DNA from: an uncultured Bacteroidota bacterium
GTDB lineage: Bacteria; Bacteroidota; Bacteroidia; Flavobacteriales; Flavobacteriaceae
Assembly: GCA_902510415.1 (NCBI GenBank)
Contig: CABXBH010000005.1
Span: 1-64,000 of the forward strand
Direction of reading: 5' to 3'
DNA length: 64,000 nt
Shown: one piece after another, positions 36,596-46,485 of the stretch
How the letters are laid out: each line of letters begins with the position of its first letter
How positions within the stretch are numbered: the stretch's first letter is position 1
Translations under genes and position numbers: made by a program
Notes under the pieces: model-generated
What the model was told of the DNA's origin: nothing
Seen by the model: the letters and a program-made list of their open reading frames with translations, nothing else
Database searches by the model: none

Positions 36596-37991
36596 GAATA
36601 GCTCTATTTTCTGTTGCAGCCATTGCAGCCTCTTTAATTGCTTCTGAAAAAGTAGGATGTGCATGAGATATTCTTGCAATATCTTCAGCTGTAGCTTTAT
36701 ACTCCATCGCAACAACAGCCTCAGAAATAAGATCAGCGCATCTAGCACCAATCATATGAACTCCTAATATTTCATCTGATTGAGAATCAGCAAGAATTTT
36801 TACAAAACCGTCTAAATCAGAACTTGCCCTGCTTCTTCCTAATGCTCTCATTGGAAACTGGCCGACTTTATAATTTTTATTAGCATCTTTTAAATCTTCT
36901 TCTGTTTTACCTACTGAAGCTACTTCAGGCCAAGTATATACAACACCTGGTATTAGATTATAGTCGATATGAGGTCTTTGACCGCTTATAAATTCAGCTA
37001 CATAAACACCTTCTTCCTCAGCTTTATGAGCCAACATAACCCCTTTTACCACATCCCCAATTGCATAAATATTAGAAACATTTGTTTTGAGGTTTTTATC
37101 TACTTCTATTCTTCCATATTTATCTGATAAAAGTCCCGCATTATCTAAATTAAGACCATTAGTATAAGCACTTCTACCAATAGAAATCAAACAATAATCT
37201 CCTTCAAATTTTACGTTTTCTCCCTTTTTATTTTCAGCTGAAACAATCACTGATTCACCATTTCGATCAATAGAAGTGACCTTGTGTGAAGTATTTATCT
37301 TAACACCGCTCTTTTTAAAAACTTTAGTAAGTTCTTTTGAAAGACTTGCATCCATATTAGGTATAATTCTATCTTGATATTCAATGACCGTAACCTTAGC
37401 ACCAAGTCTACTATAAACCTGACCAAGTTCAAGGCCAATTACACCTCCCCCAACTATAACTAAATGTTTTGGGACCTCTTTAAGTTTTAATGCCTCAGTA
37501 GATGAAATAATTCTTTCACCATCAAAATCTGCAAACGGAAGTTTTGTAGGCTTACTACCAGTAGCTATAATTATATGCTTACCCTCAATAGTTTCTGTTT
37601 TAACCTCTGATTTTATCTGAATTGTATTTGAATTCACAAATGAACCTAAACCATTAAAAACGGTAACCTTATTTTTATCCATTAAGTATTCTAAACCTTT
37701 TGTTGTTTGCTCAACAACTGAAGATTTTCTAGACATCATTTGTTCTAAATCGAGCTTAATATCTCCTTCAACCACAATACCATGATTTGCAAAATTGTGC
37801 AGAGCATTCTCGTAATGATGAGATGAATCAAGTAATGACTTACTTGGAATACAACCAACATTTAAACAAGTTCCTCCCATTTTTGAATATTTTTCAATCA
37901 ACGCAGTTTTCATACCCAATTGTGCAGCTCTAATTGCAGCAACATATCCTCCTGGTCCTGAACCGATAACGATTACATCAAATGTGCTCAT
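36588..37991 (-). CDS. lpdA: Dihydrolipoyl dehydrogenase (E3)
   Basis: The 467-residue flavoprotein has the FAD-binding GSGPGGYVAAI (residues 10-20), the redox-active disulfide GGTCLNVGCIPSK (Cys 42 and Cys 47), the NAD-binding GGGVIGLELG, and the C-terminal HAHPTFSEA with the catalytic His. It reoxidises lipoamide in pyruvate and 2-oxoglutarate dehydrogenase complexes and in glycine cleavage. It is monocistronic or leads into tilS 44 nt downstream. A CAAAAATA on the plus strand at 38012 reads TATTTTTG on the minus strand, a possible -7 box. Confidence 0.95.
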   Translation of the reverse strand: MSTFDVIVIGSGPGGYVAAIRAAQLGMKTALIEKYSKMGGTCLNVGCIPSKSLLDSSHHYENALHNFANHGIVVEGDIKLDLEQMMSRKSSVVEQTTKGLEYLMDKNKVTVFNGLGSFVNSNTIQIKSEVKTETIEGKHIIIATGSKPTKLPFADFDGERIISSTEALKLKEVPKHLVIVGGGVIGLELGQVYSRLGAKVTVIEYQDRIIPNMDASLSKELTKVFKKSGVKINTSHKVTSIDRNGESVIVSAENKKGENVKFEGDYCLISIGRSAYTNGLNLDNAGLLSDKYGRIEVDKNLKTNVSNIYAIGDVVKGVMLAHKAEEEGVYVAEFISGQRPHIDYNLIPGVVYTWPEVASVGKTEEDLKDANKNYKVGQFPMRALGRSRASSDLDGFVKILADSQSDEILGVHMIGARCADLISEAVVAMEYKATAEDIARISHAHPTFSEAIKEAAMAATENRAIHI

Positions 37992-38110
37992 ATTTCATAA
38001 ATTTAGGTTTCAAAAATACAAATATTTAAATGTTAAAATAATTTTTAAACTATTAAAATTGATTTTGGTAAATTAGTGCTTTATTCAAACCAAATCTACT
38101 TTATACTTCA

Positions 38111-38323
38111 ATGAAATCTAAACCTGCTAATAAAATACAAGACTTACAATTTTTTGGAGAATTTGGAGGTGTAAACCCTTCAATATCAGAAATTTCTGAA
38201 TCTGAGCAAGAACAGATGGGGTTAAGTGAAGGCTTAATAAGATTTTCTGTAGGATTAGACCAAGACATTGAAAGAACTTATCTAGCAATTAGAGAATGCA
38301 TTAAAGAATTTAAGCTTCTCTAA
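38111..38323 (+). pseudogene. Internally deleted remnant of a Cys/Met-metabolism PLP enzyme
   Basis: The 70-codon ORF joins two pieces that I recognise as the two ends of one flavobacterial protein family, a methionine-gamma-lyase/O-acetylhomoserine-sulfhydrylase-type enzyme. The first 26 residues (IQDLQFFGEFGGVNPSIS) match its N-terminus. The rest (ESEQEQMGLSEGLIRFSVGL then ERTYLAIREC) matches its C-terminus. About 330 residues, including the PLP lysine, are absent, yet the frame is kept. The junction lies in the perfect palindrome TCAGAAATTTCTGA (38186-38199). The remnant cannot be an enzyme. It abuts nhaC (TAA then ATG). An assembly collapse is possible. The family match rests on memory. 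Confidence 0.65.
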
Positions 38324-39763
38324 ATGGAAACAAACTCCTCAAAAATAAGCTTGATTAAATCAATCATACCAATTACGATATTGATATCTTTATTATTCTA
38401 CAACATTATCTTTTTTGAGAATAATGATTGGCTAGGTGAATTTACTTATCATTATATTTTAATCTCCACATCGATAATTGCTACAATCATTGGGCTTTCA
38501 GAAAAGATTAAGGTATCATTTGTGATTGAGAGAATATTTTCAAGTATTAAGAGTATAAGCATCCCTATTGTAATTCTTCTTTTAGTTGGGGCACTTGCTG
38601 GTACATGGAAAGTAAGTGGAATCATTCCAGCGATGGTTTATTATGGTTTAAACATGGTAGATCCGAGTATATTTTTACCCCTAACACTAATAGTTTCAAC
38701 TCTTGTTTCTTTAACAACTGGAAGTTCATACACAACATCTGCAACGGTTGGAATTGCTTTAGTTGCTGTTGGAATTGCTTTTAATATTCCTGCTGGTATG
38801 ACAGCAGGAGCCGTTATTTCTGGAGCATATTTTGGAGATAAAATGTCTCCGCTAAGTGATACAACAAATCTAGCTCCAGCTATGGCAGGCACAGATCTTT
38901 ACTCACATATTAGATACATGACATATACAACAGTTCCAACATATATTATTACTTTGATTGTTTTTATTTTATTAAGTTTTAATCTTCAAATCAACTCAGT
39001 AGGTGAAATGAGTGAGATTAATAATCTTTCCGAAACTATTATAAATGATTTTTACATATCCCCTGTTTTATTCTTGGTTCCAGCATTAGTAATCTTATTG
39101 GCTTTTTTAAAAGTTCGTCCAATTATTGCTTTAAGTTTCGGAATCATTGGAGCAATTATATTCTCAATAGTTTTTCAAAATAACATTTTAGAAAGTATAG
39201 ACCCATCCAAAACCTCATCTGTAATTTTATCTGTTTTTACAGACACAAGCATTCCGACAGAAAATATAAGAATTGAAAGATTATATAACTCTGGTGGTAT
39301 GAAAGGTATGTTATGGACTATTTATCTTACAATAAGTGCAATGGTTTTTGGAGGGTCAATGGATGGAATTGGTGCATTAAAGAAAATCACTGACTACCTT
39401 TTAAGTAAAGCGAAAACTACGTTTGGACTTTTTGCAAGTACTGCAGCAAGTTGTCTAGGGATTAATATTGTTGCCTCAGATCAATATCTAGCAATTGTAA
39501 TTCCTGGAAAAATGTTCAAGGATGCTTATGAAGAAAAAAAATTATCTCCTGAAAATCTTAGTAGAACTCTTGAAGATACCGGAACAGTAACATCCGCATT
39601 AATTCCATGGAATACTTGTGGAGCATATCATTATGGAGTACTAGGAGTTTCAGTTACGGATTATTTTATATATGCAATTTTTAACTGGCTTAGCCCAGTA
39701 ACTACATTGATATATGCAGCATTTATGATAAAAATCAAGATGCTGACAAGTCATAAAATTTAA
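38324..39763 (+). CDS. nhaC: NhaC-family Na+/H+ antiporter
   Basis: The 479-residue protein has about eleven or twelve hydrophobic spans with VSLTTGSSYTTSATVGIAL, ISGAYFGDKMSPLSDTTNLAPA (about residues 165-186) and a late DTGTVTSALIPWNTCGAY, the signature stretches of NhaC. It exchanges sodium for protons across the inner membrane, expected in a marine organism. The start codon follows the stop of the deleted PLP-enzyme gene directly, so nhaC may depend on that gene's promoter and translation, which could explain why the remnant kept its frame. Confidence 0.92.
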   Translation: METNSSKISLIKSIIPITILISLLFYNIIFFENNDWLGEFTYHYILISTSIIATIIGLSEKIKVSFVIERIFSSIKSISIPIVILLLVGALAGTWKVSGIIPAMVYYGLNMVDPSIFLPLTLIVSTLVSLTTGSSYTTSATVGIALVAVGIAFNIPAGMTAGAVISGAYFGDKMSPLSDTTNLAPAMAGTDLYSHIRYMTYTTVPTYIITLIVFILLSFNLQINSVGEMSEINNLSETIINDFYISPVLFLVPALVILLAFLKVRPIIALSFGIIGAIIFSIVFQNNILESIDPSKTSSVILSVFTDTSIPTENIRIERLYNSGGMKGMLWTIYLTISAMVFGGSMDGIGALKKITDYLLSKAKTTFGLFASTAASCLGINIVASDQYLAIVIPGKMFKDAYEEKKLSPENLSRTLEDTGTVTSALIPWNTCGAYHYGVLGVSVTDYFIYAIFNWLSPVTTLIYAAFMIKIKMLTSHKI

Positions 39764-39825
39764 TTAAAAAATTTATTCTTGGGCAAATGATTACTAAATT
39801 GCATAGAATAATTCAATAAAGATTA

Positions 39826-42141
39826 ATGAAGCAAAGTTTTTCATTCTCAAAAAATAAAAAAAAGAAAGAACTATCAAGTGCAAAAAGATTGTTCATAGGA
39901 AGTACACTAATAATTATTTCTTTATTTCTCTTGACTTCATTTTTTTCATATTTCTTTACAGGAGAGATTGATCAAAGCAATTTATCTAACTTTTTAGACC
40001 AATCTACAACAAACTCAAATTCTCTTGGAAAAATAGGCGCAATAATAAGTGATTTATTTATTTATAAAGGTTTTGGCGTAAGCTCAATAATATTTGCACT
40101 TCTAATTTTACTAAGTGCTTTCCATGTTTTACTCGATTTAAAGAAAAGAAACTTAACACATAATTGGTTGTGGGGATTTTATCTAATGTTTTTCTTCTCA
40201 ATCTTTTTTGGATTGATAAATTATGGAGGTATTTATTCGGGTATTATAGGTTATGAAATCGTTAGTTTGCTAGACGTATATGTAAGTAATGTTGGAGTAA
40301 CTTTCCTTCTTATTTTCATGTTTTTAATCTACTTAACATTTAGGTTAAAAATTGGTGTTAATGATGTATTAAATTCATTTTCAATGATAAAAAATCTGAA
40401 AATTTTTAATCTCAAAAAGTCTGAAAAGAAAAATGATACTGGCATTAAAGATGATGAAGTAATAACAGTTCAAAATCCATCGTCAGATAAAAAAGAAGAA
40501 GAAAATCCTGTAATTATAGAGAATGATATCCCAAAAGAAACGGATAAACCTTCTAGTGATATAAAAATCGAGGTAAATGAAATTAAAAAAGAAAAAGCTG
40601 CAAAAGAAAACAAAGCAAAAGAGTTAGTTAAAAATTTTGGAGAAGCAGACCCCAAACTAATGTTGAGTAATTTTGAATTTCCAAAATTAGGTCTCTTAAA
40701 ACAATATGACACTGAAAGCATTACCATTGATGATGAAGAGCTAGAAGACAATAAGGATAAAATTGTTGAAACACTTGCTAACTATAATATTTCAATAGCT
40801 GATATTAAGGCTACCGTTGGACCAACAGTAACTTTATATGAAATAATTCCAGATGCTGGAGTTAGAATATCTAAAATTAAAAATTTAGAAGATGATATAG
40901 CACTATCACTTTCAGCATTAGGAATTAGAATTATAGCCCCAATTCCAGGTAAAGGAACAATTGGAATTGAAGTCCCAAACAAAAACCCAACCATAGTTTC
41001 AATGCACTCTGTAATTTCTACTGAAAAATTTCAAACATCTGAAATGGAACTTCCTGTTGCTATTGGAAAAACCATTGACAACGAAACTTTGGTTTTTGAT
41101 TTGGCTAAAATGCCTCACTTACTTATGGCTGGAGCTACAGGTCAAGGTAAATCGGTTGGATTAAATGCAGTGCTTACTTCTCTTCTTTATAAAAAACACC
41201 CTGCAGAAGTTAAGTTCGTTTTAGTAGACCCTAAAAAAGTTGAATTAACATTATACAATAAGATTGAAAAACATTATTTGGCAAAACTTCCTGATTCTGA
41301 AGAAGCAATCATTACTGATAACAAAAAGGTAATTCATACTCTTAACTCCCTATGTATTGAAATGGATAATAGATATGAATTATTAAAAAATGCTGCTTGT
41401 AGAAATATTGTTGAATACAATAAGAAATTTAAATCTAGAAGATTAAATCCAGAAAATGGACATAAATTTTTACCATATATCGTATTAGTAGTTGATGAGT
41501 TTGCTGATTTAATAATGACAGCAGGAAAAGAAGTAGAAACTCCAATCGCTAGACTAGCTCAATTAGCCAGAGCCATTGGAATACATTTAATTATTGCTAC
41601 ACAAAGACCTTCTGTAAATGTTATTACTGGTGTAATAAAAGCAAACTTTCCTGCAAGAATTGCATTCAGAGTTACTTCAAAAATAGACTCAAGAACAATA
41701 CTTGATGGTTCAGGGGCAGATCAACTTATCGGTAGAGGAGATATGCTTTTCACCCAAGGAAATGAATTGATAAGAATACAATGTGCTTTTGTTGACACTC
41801 CTGAAATTGAAAATTTAACAGAGTTTATTGGGACACAAACAAGTTACCCAACAGCACATCTATTACCTGAATATATAGACGAGGAATCTGGTACAAATCT
41901 TGATATTGATATTGAAGATAGGGATAAGTTATTTAGAGAAGCTGCTGAAGTATTAGTAATTGCACAACAAGGCTCAGCCTCTTTACTACAAAGAAAACTT
42001 AAGCTGGGTTATAATAGGGCTGGAAGACTAATAGATCAACTTGAAGCTGCGGGGATTGTTGGCCCATTTGAAGGAAGCAAAGCAAGACAAGTTTTAATAA
42101 CAGACCTACAAGCCCTTGATAGACACTTAGAAAATGAATAA
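39826..42141 (+). CDS. ftsK: DNA translocase FtsK
   Basis: The 771-residue protein has four N-terminal spans (about residues 20-170), a charged linker rich in Lys and Glu, and a motor domain. The motor has Walker A GATGQGKSVGLNAV near residue 435, Walker B YIVLVVDEFADL near residue 555, and a C-terminal gamma winged-helix (ASLLQRKLKLGYNRAGRLID). It moves chromosome termini and activates XerCD dimer resolution at the division septum. The linker is short for FtsK, as is usual in Bacteroidota. lolA begins inside its last codons. Confidence 0.95.
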   Translation: MKQSFSFSKNKKKKELSSAKRLFIGSTLIIISLFLLTSFFSYFFTGEIDQSNLSNFLDQSTTNSNSLGKIGAIISDLFIYKGFGVSSIIFALLILLSAFHVLLDLKKRNLTHNWLWGFYLMFFFSIFFGLINYGGIYSGIIGYEIVSLLDVYVSNVGVTFLLIFMFLIYLTFRLKIGVNDVLNSFSMIKNLKIFNLKKSEKKNDTGIKDDEVITVQNPSSDKKEEENPVIIENDIPKETDKPSSDIKIEVNEIKKEKAAKENKAKELVKNFGEADPKLMLSNFEFPKLGLLKQYDTESITIDDEELEDNKDKIVETLANYNISIADIKATVGPTVTLYEIIPDAGVRISKIKNLEDDIALSLSALGIRIIAPIPGKGTIGIEVPNKNPTIVSMHSVISTEKFQTSEMELPVAIGKTIDNETLVFDLAKMPHLLMAGATGQGKSVGLNAVLTSLLYKKHPAEVKFVLVDPKKVELTLYNKIEKHYLAKLPDSEEAIITDNKKVIHTLNSLCIEMDNRYELLKNAACRNIVEYNKKFKSRRLNPENGHKFLPYIVLVVDEFADLIMTAGKEVETPIARLAQLARAIGIHLIIATQRPSVNVITGVIKANFPARIAFRVTSKIDSRTILDGSGADQLIGRGDMLFTQGNELIRIQCAFVDTPEIENLTEFIGTQTSYPTAHLLPEYIDEESGTNLDIDIEDRDKLFREAAEVLVIAQQGSASLLQRKLKLGYNRAGRLIDQLEAAGIVGPFEGSKARQVLITDLQALDRHLENE

Positions 42142-42805
42142 AAAAAATTGTATGAAAAAACTCTTTTTACTAATCTTCGGATTTTACGTTTTATTTGGTT
42201 ATACTCAAGATAACTCTGACGCTGAATTATTACTCAATAAAGTTTCTGAAAATATCAAGAACTATGAGAATATCTACATAAATTATGCATATACACTTAA
42301 AAATATTGAAGAAGATATTAATCAAACAAATAACGGAAGTTTTGTTACAGAGAATGATAAGTGGAGGTTTGAGATGTTAGGTGTAACTAGAATATTTGAT
42401 GGTGACAAATTATACTCGATTAGTCCAGATGATGAAGAAGTAACCATTTCTAGTCAAGACCCTGAAGATGAAACAACTATAACTCCGAATAAAATGCTCT
42501 ATTTTTATGAGGATGGCTATTATTTTGAAATGGATGAGTCTAAATATATTGGAAATACTCAGTTTAGAAAAAAAATTCAATATGTAAAGCTAGTTCCAAA
42601 AGATTCTGAGGCAGAAATCAAATATATTTTATTAGGAATTGATACTGAATTTAATCAGATATACGAAGTAATTGAAACAGGGAAAAACGAAACAGTTACT
42701 ACTATTTCAATCGTTGACTTTGAATTTAATTTACCTCTTGATAAAAATTTGTTTGTTTTTGATGAAGAAAAATTTAAGGACTTTTATATGAATATTTTAG
42801 ATTAG
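42134..42805 (+). CDS. lolA: Outer-membrane lipoprotein carrier LolA
   Basis: The 223-residue protein has a signal peptide (MKKLFLLIFGFYVLFGYTQ from the second Met, at 42152) and the LolA fold pattern with GSFVTENDKWRFEM and DGDKLYSISPDDEEV. It carries lipoproteins through the periplasm to the outer membrane. The tracked ATG at 42134 overlaps the ftsK stop (ATGAATAA); the ATG at 42152 gives a cleaner signal peptide and is an equal candidate. The ftsK-lolA-lptF/G-ribB order is typical of flavobacteria. Confidence 0.85.
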   Translation: MNKKNCMKKLFLLIFGFYVLFGYTQDNSDAELLLNKVSENIKNYENIYINYAYTLKNIEEDINQTNNGSFVTENDKWRFEMLGVTRIFDGDKLYSISPDDEEVTISSQDPEDETTITPNKMLYFYEDGYYFEMDESKYIGNTQFRKKIQYVKLVPKDSEAEIKYILLGIDTEFNQIYEVIETGKNETVTTISIVDFEFNLPLDKNLFVFDEEKFKDFYMNILD

Positions 42806-42810
42806 TCTTA

Positions 42811-44238
42811 TTGAAAATTCTTGATTTCTACATATTTAAATCTTATTTAAAGACTTTAGCAAGTACATTTTGTATTTTAATGCTAATATTCTTACTGCAA
42901 TCAGTTTGGCTATATATTTCTGAATTGGCAGGGAAAGACTTAGAACTTGATATTATCTTTAAGTTTTTAATAAATGTAACTCCAAGATTAGTAATATTGG
43001 TTTTGCCTTTGACAATTCTTTTGTCAAGTATCATGGTTTTTGGAAGCCTTTCCGAAAATTATGAGTTTGCGGCTATGAAAGCAAGTGGTATATCTCTACA
43101 AAGATCAATGAAGAGTTTAATATTCTTCACATTTTTATTAGGTGTTTTAACCTTCTTTTTTTCTAACAATGTTGCTCCTGTTGCCGAATATAATTTTCAT
43201 AACCTTAGAAAAAATATTTCGAAGGTTAAGCCTTCAATGGCAATTGCAGAAGGTCAATTTAGTCAGATTGGTGACTATAATATAAAGGTTGAAGACAAAT
43301 ACGGAAATGAAAACAAATTACTTGATAAAGTAATTATACATCAGAAGAAGAATAAACCTGGCAATTACACAGTTATCAAATCAAAAAATGGTGAAATTAT
43401 TAGTGAAGAAAATTCTGATATTCTTCAATTAAAACTTTATGACGGGAATTATTATGACGAAGTTATATCTGAAGATTATTCAAAAAAAATCAAAAAACCC
43501 TTTGTAAAAAGCTACTTTAAGGAATATTTAATAAATATAGATATTGCCTCATTAAATGAAGTTGATTTTAATCAAGAAGAAGACGTTAATAAACACTCGA
43601 TGATGAAAGTAAGCGAACTTAGTTATGCAATTGACTCTCTTACTAGAAAAAAAGATGATGATATGAAAGTGATAAGTTCAAAAATGTTCAATAGGTCTAA
43701 TTTTAAAACTATTGATTATAATTTAAATCCAAGTGACAAAGTAGATTATGAAAATGAAAGCTTTTTAAATCTGTTTCAACCAAAAAAACAAAAGCAGCTT
43801 TATGATTTAGCTATTAGTTCTGTAAAAAGCACTATAAGCATAGTAAAATCAAATAAAACAATACAATCATATCGAGAACAAAATTTAAATAAACATGTAA
43901 TGACCCTACATGATAAATTTGCTTTAGGTTTTGCTTGTATAATTTTATTTTTTATTGGAGCTCCTCTAGGTACAATTATAAGAAAAGGTGGTTATGGATT
44001 ACCGTTGGTTATTTCTATACTATTATTTTTAGTCTATCACTTCTTAGGTATTTTCTCGAAAAATCTGGCTGAAGACAGTAGTATTAATCCAATTTTAGCT
44101 AGCTGGCTCTCTACTTTAATCATGCTTCCATTTAGTATATATTTGACATATAGAGCAACAAACGATAGAAGTGTTTTTAATTTTGGGGATAAAATATTAA
44201 GACTTTACAAAAAAATAGAAAAAAATGTCAGAAGATAA
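42811..44238 (+). CDS. LptF/LptG-family lipopolysaccharide export permease
   Basis: The 475-residue protein begins with a TTG start ([20 protein letters not shown]), as LptF/G proteins do. It has three N-terminal spans, a periplasmic beta-jellyroll-like region with a longer than usual insert (about residues 215-350), and three C-terminal spans including [17 protein letters not shown]. It is the membrane part of the LptB2FG ABC exporter that pulls LPS from the inner membrane. I cannot decide between LptF and LptG from sequence alone. It overlaps ribB by 14 nt. Confidence 0.88.
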   Translation: MKILDFYIFKSYLKTLASTFCILMLIFLLQSVWLYISELAGKDLELDIIFKFLINVTPRLVILVLPLTILLSSIMVFGSLSENYEFAAMKASGISLQRSMKSLIFFTFLLGVLTFFFSNNVAPVAEYNFHNLRKNISKVKPSMAIAEGQFSQIGDYNIKVEDKYGNENKLLDKVIIHQKKNKPGNYTVIKSKNGEIISEENSDILQLKLYDGNYYDEVISEDYSKKIKKPFVKSYFKEYLINIDIASLNEVDFNQEEDVNKHSMMKVSELSYAIDSLTRKKDDDMKVISSKMFNRSNFKTIDYNLNPSDKVDYENESFLNLFQPKKQKQLYDLAISSVKSTISIVKSNKTIQSYREQNLNKHVMTLHDKFALGFACIILFFIGAPLGTIIRKGGYGLPLVISILLFLVYHFLGIFSKNLAEDSSINPILASWLSTLIMLPFSIYLTYRATNDRSVFNFGDKILRLYKKIEKNVRR

Positions 44239-45361
44239 GTTTAAACTAAATACAATTGAATCTGCAATAAACGACATTAGAGATGGCAAGATTGTTATTG
44301 TTGTTGATGATAAAAACAGAGAAAATGAAGGTGATTTTCTTGCTGCCGCAGAATTAGTAACACCTGAAATAGTCAATTTTATGGCAACCCATGGAAGAGG
44401 TTTGATTTGCGCTCCAATTACAGAAAATATCTCTAAGAGATTAGATTTAAATTTAATGGTTGGCACAAACACCGACCCTCAAGATACAGCATTTACAGTC
44501 TCAATTGATTTAAAGGGAAACGGTGTAACTACAGGTATATCTGTTTCTGATAGAGCTGCTACTATTAAAGCTTTAATCGATAAAAATACTAAACCAAAAC
44601 AATTTTCTAAACCTGGTCATGTATTTCCTCTTATAGCTAAAAATGGAGGTGTATTAAGAAGAACTGGGCATACTGAAGCTGCTATAGATTTACCAAGACT
44701 TGCAGGATTAAAACCAGCAGGTGTAATTGTAGAAATTATGAATGAAGACGGTTCTATGGCAAGAGTACCCGATTTGATTAAAGTTGCTAAAAAATTTAAT
44801 CTTAAAATTATTTCAATTGAAGATTTGGTTGCTTATAGGATGAAGCATGATTCCCTTATTGATAAACAAGAAGATTTTGAGATTAATACAAGATTTGGCA
44901 AATTTAGATTAAGAGCGTATAAACAAACTACTAATAATAATATTCATATTGCATTGACTAAAGGTAATTGGGAAAAAGGTGATCCTGTATTAACAAGAAT
45001 AAATTCAAAATCAATCAGTAATGACATACTTGGAACCTTAACTTCTAACACTGAAGATTCGTTAACTAAAATGTTTGATATTCTAGAAAAAAATAATTCG
45101 GGTGCTATAATTTTTATAAGTCCTGAATTAAAGTCAATTGATACTCTCAAAAGATTAAAAATCCTAAAAAAGAAGCAAATCGAAAATAAAGTTGTGAAAG
45201 CGCCTATATTAAATATGGATGATAGAGATTTTGGTATTGGAGCTCAAATTTTGCATGACTTGGATATTACTAATCTTAAACTAATCACAAACACAAAAGA
45301 AACAAAAAGGGTTGGAATGATTGGATATGGTCTTGAAATATCTGATTATGTTAATTTCTAG
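44225..45361 (+). CDS. ribB: 3,4-dihydroxy-2-butanone-4-phosphate synthase with degenerate GTP cyclohydrolase II domain
   Basis: The 378-residue protein has an intact RibB domain (residues about 8-210): [25 protein letters not shown] and [25 protein letters not shown]. The C-terminal part has the RibA layout, with [15 protein letters not shown] and IGYGLEI. It contains no cysteine at all, and the place of the zinc site (normally S-E-C-L-T-G-D...C-D-C) reads [14 protein letters not shown]. The GTP cyclohydrolase II half is thus inferred inactive, and the enzyme only supplies the four-carbon unit of riboflavin. A separate ribA is expected elsewhere. Confidence 0.9.
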   Translation: MSEDKFKLNTIESAINDIRDGKIVIVVDDKNRENEGDFLAAAELVTPEIVNFMATHGRGLICAPITENISKRLDLNLMVGTNTDPQDTAFTVSIDLKGNGVTTGISVSDRAATIKALIDKNTKPKQFSKPGHVFPLIAKNGGVLRRTGHTEAAIDLPRLAGLKPAGVIVEIMNEDGSMARVPDLIKVAKKFNLKIISIEDLVAYRMKHDSLIDKQEDFEINTRFGKFRLRAYKQTTNNNIHIALTKGNWEKGDPVLTRINSKSISNDILGTLTSNTEDSLTKMFDILEKNNSGAIIFISPELKSIDTLKRLKILKKKQIENKVVKAPILNMDDRDFGIGAQILHDLDITNLKLITNTKETKRVGMIGYGLEISDYVNF

Positions 45362-46127
45362 AGTGTGAGTATATCCATTTTAAAAATCCAGGATCATCAA
45401 AAACGTTGTTCCAACTATCGTGATAAACATTTTCATATAAAGTTAATTTTGGACTTCCTCCTTCTCTAATAATTGCTTCTGTCATTTTTAAAGAAAAATC
45501 GGGATGAACTACCTTGTCTTTTGAACCATGAGCAATCCATACAGGTGTAGATTTAGCAAATTCTTTAGCCCATAAAGGGTTACCTCCACCACATATTAAT
45601 ACTGCTGAAGCAAACATATTAGGCCTATGTTTAAGTAGTTCAAATGATCCCATAGCACCATTAGAAAGACCACTTAAATAAACTTTATTATTGTTTACAT
45701 AAGTTTCATTCACAAGAGAATCCATTAATTTCATAACCAATTTAAGAGAATTAGTTGGTCTTTCATTTTCAGGAAAAACTTGACTTTTTATATTTCCTGT
45801 TAAAATTCTAGAGGACCAATTGTCGTTTAAAGGTGATTGTGGAAATACAATGATAGCAGGATAATTTTCATAATTTTTTTTGTTTAGAAAAACTTTATCC
45901 ACGTAGGTTAATTGCAATTCATTATCACTACCTCTTTCTCCAATTCCATGAAGAAAAATATGTAGTGGATATTTATTTGAACTATCAAAATTATTTGGAT
46001 ATAGTATTCTATAATTTAAAGTACCCTCTGGAGAAGAAAACTTTTCATAATTTGGTATGATTGAATCACTAAAAAATATAGAAATAATGATAAAATATAT
46101 AGTATAAAAGAGACTTTGTAATTTCAT
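45351..46127 (-). CDS. Exported alpha/beta hydrolase (esterase/dienelactone-hydrolase-like)
   Basis: The tracked ORF starts at 46349, but its first part is an antisense reading of the tRNA-Ser gene. The ATG at 46127 (MKLQSLFYTIYF) begins a signal-like segment and gives 258 residues. The fold is clear: oxyanion region HIFLHGIGERGSD, nucleophile elbow GLSNGAMGS, acid region WIAHGSKDKVVHP and a final His in YHDSWNN. This suits a polyhydroxybutyrate-depolymerase-like or prolyl-oligopeptidase-like esterase at the cell envelope. The substrate is unknown. It is convergent with ribB, overlapping by 11 nt. Confidence 0.82.
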   Translation of the reverse strand: MKLQSLFYTIYFIIISIFFSDSIIPNYEKFSSPEGTLNYRILYPNNFDSSNKYPLHIFLHGIGERGSDNELQLTYVDKVFLNKKNYENYPAIIVFPQSPLNDNWSSRILTGNIKSQVFPENERPTNSLKLVMKLMDSLVNETYVNNNKVYLSGLSNGAMGSFELLKHRPNMFASAVLICGGGNPLWAKEFAKSTPVWIAHGSKDKVVHPDFSLKMTEAIIREGGSPKLTLYENVYHDSWNNVFDDPGFLKWIYSHSRN

Positions 46128-46174
46128 ATAAATAGAGTTTTGTTGAATATAATATAAATATTTTAAAGAGATTT

Positions 46175-46205
46175 TTTGAAGCAAAGAAAAACAAGCATAT
46201 ATTTG
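46175..46205 (+). promoter_or_regulatory. Bacteroidota promoter of tRNA-Ser
   Basis: TTTG (46175-46178), exactly 19 bases, then TATATTTG (46198-46205) matches the Bacteroidota consensus TTTG-N19-TAnnTTTG at every specified position. The first tRNA base is 12 nt further on, consistent with a start point near 46212. This is the clearest promoter in the window. Confidence 0.85.
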
Positions 46206-46216
46206 CACGCATAATT

Positions 46217-46301
46217 GGAGGAATGGCAGAGTGGTCGAATGCGGCAGTCTTGAAAACTGTTGAGGGTCACACCTCCGGGGGTTCGAATCCCTCTTCCTCC
46301 G
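46217..46301 (+). tRNA. tRNA-Ser (anticodon TGA)
   Basis: The acceptor GGAGGAA pairs with TTCCTCC, followed by discriminator G. The anticodon loop CTTGAAA gives TGA, reading UCA codons. The long variable arm (GAGGGTCACACCTC) marks a class II serine tRNA, and GGTTCGAATCC is the T-loop. The gene has 85 bases and no encoded CCA end. A strong promoter and a terminator frame it as a single-tRNA transcript. Confidence 0.97.
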
Positions 46302-46314
46302 CAAATTATATTTC

Positions 46315-46343
46315 AACCCACTGTTTAACAGTGGGTTTTTTTT
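46315..46343 (+). terminator. Terminator after tRNA-Ser
   Basis: AACCCACTGTT and AACAGTGGGTT are perfect reverse complements separated by one base, followed by a run of T. The stem begins 13 nt past the tRNA and ends its transcript. Confidence 0.92.
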
Positions 46344-46412
46344 ATACATTAAAAGCTTATTAATTAATTTAATGTATATTCGCGAAACACAAAAGAATTG
46401 GTTTGATTGATT

Positions 46413-46485
46413 GCTATGGTTGGCTCTCTTTCAAACCTTTTCACTTTTAAAGCAATTTTTAATCCATTTAATACTAATTGATTTG
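46413..46485 (+). repeat. Upstream element, copy 1 (before T9SS protein gene)
   Basis: The core at 46424-46449 (CTCTCTTT-C-AAACCTTTTCACTTTTA) matches the core of copy 2 before typA at 25 of 26 positions. Likeness extends outward: GCTATGG before the core, and ATTTAATA starting 17 bases past its end. The area lies between the tRNA terminator and the T9SS gene, 127 nt before its ATG. It may be a shared promoter-proximal or leader element. The rest of this 232-nt gap is AT-rich with no other feature I can support. Confidence 0.7.

Noticed and set aside
46128-46349. N-terminal extension of the hydrolase ORF (first 74 residues in the track)
   Set aside because: It is antisense to the tRNA-Ser gene and its terminator. 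The ATG at 46127 gives a signal-like start.
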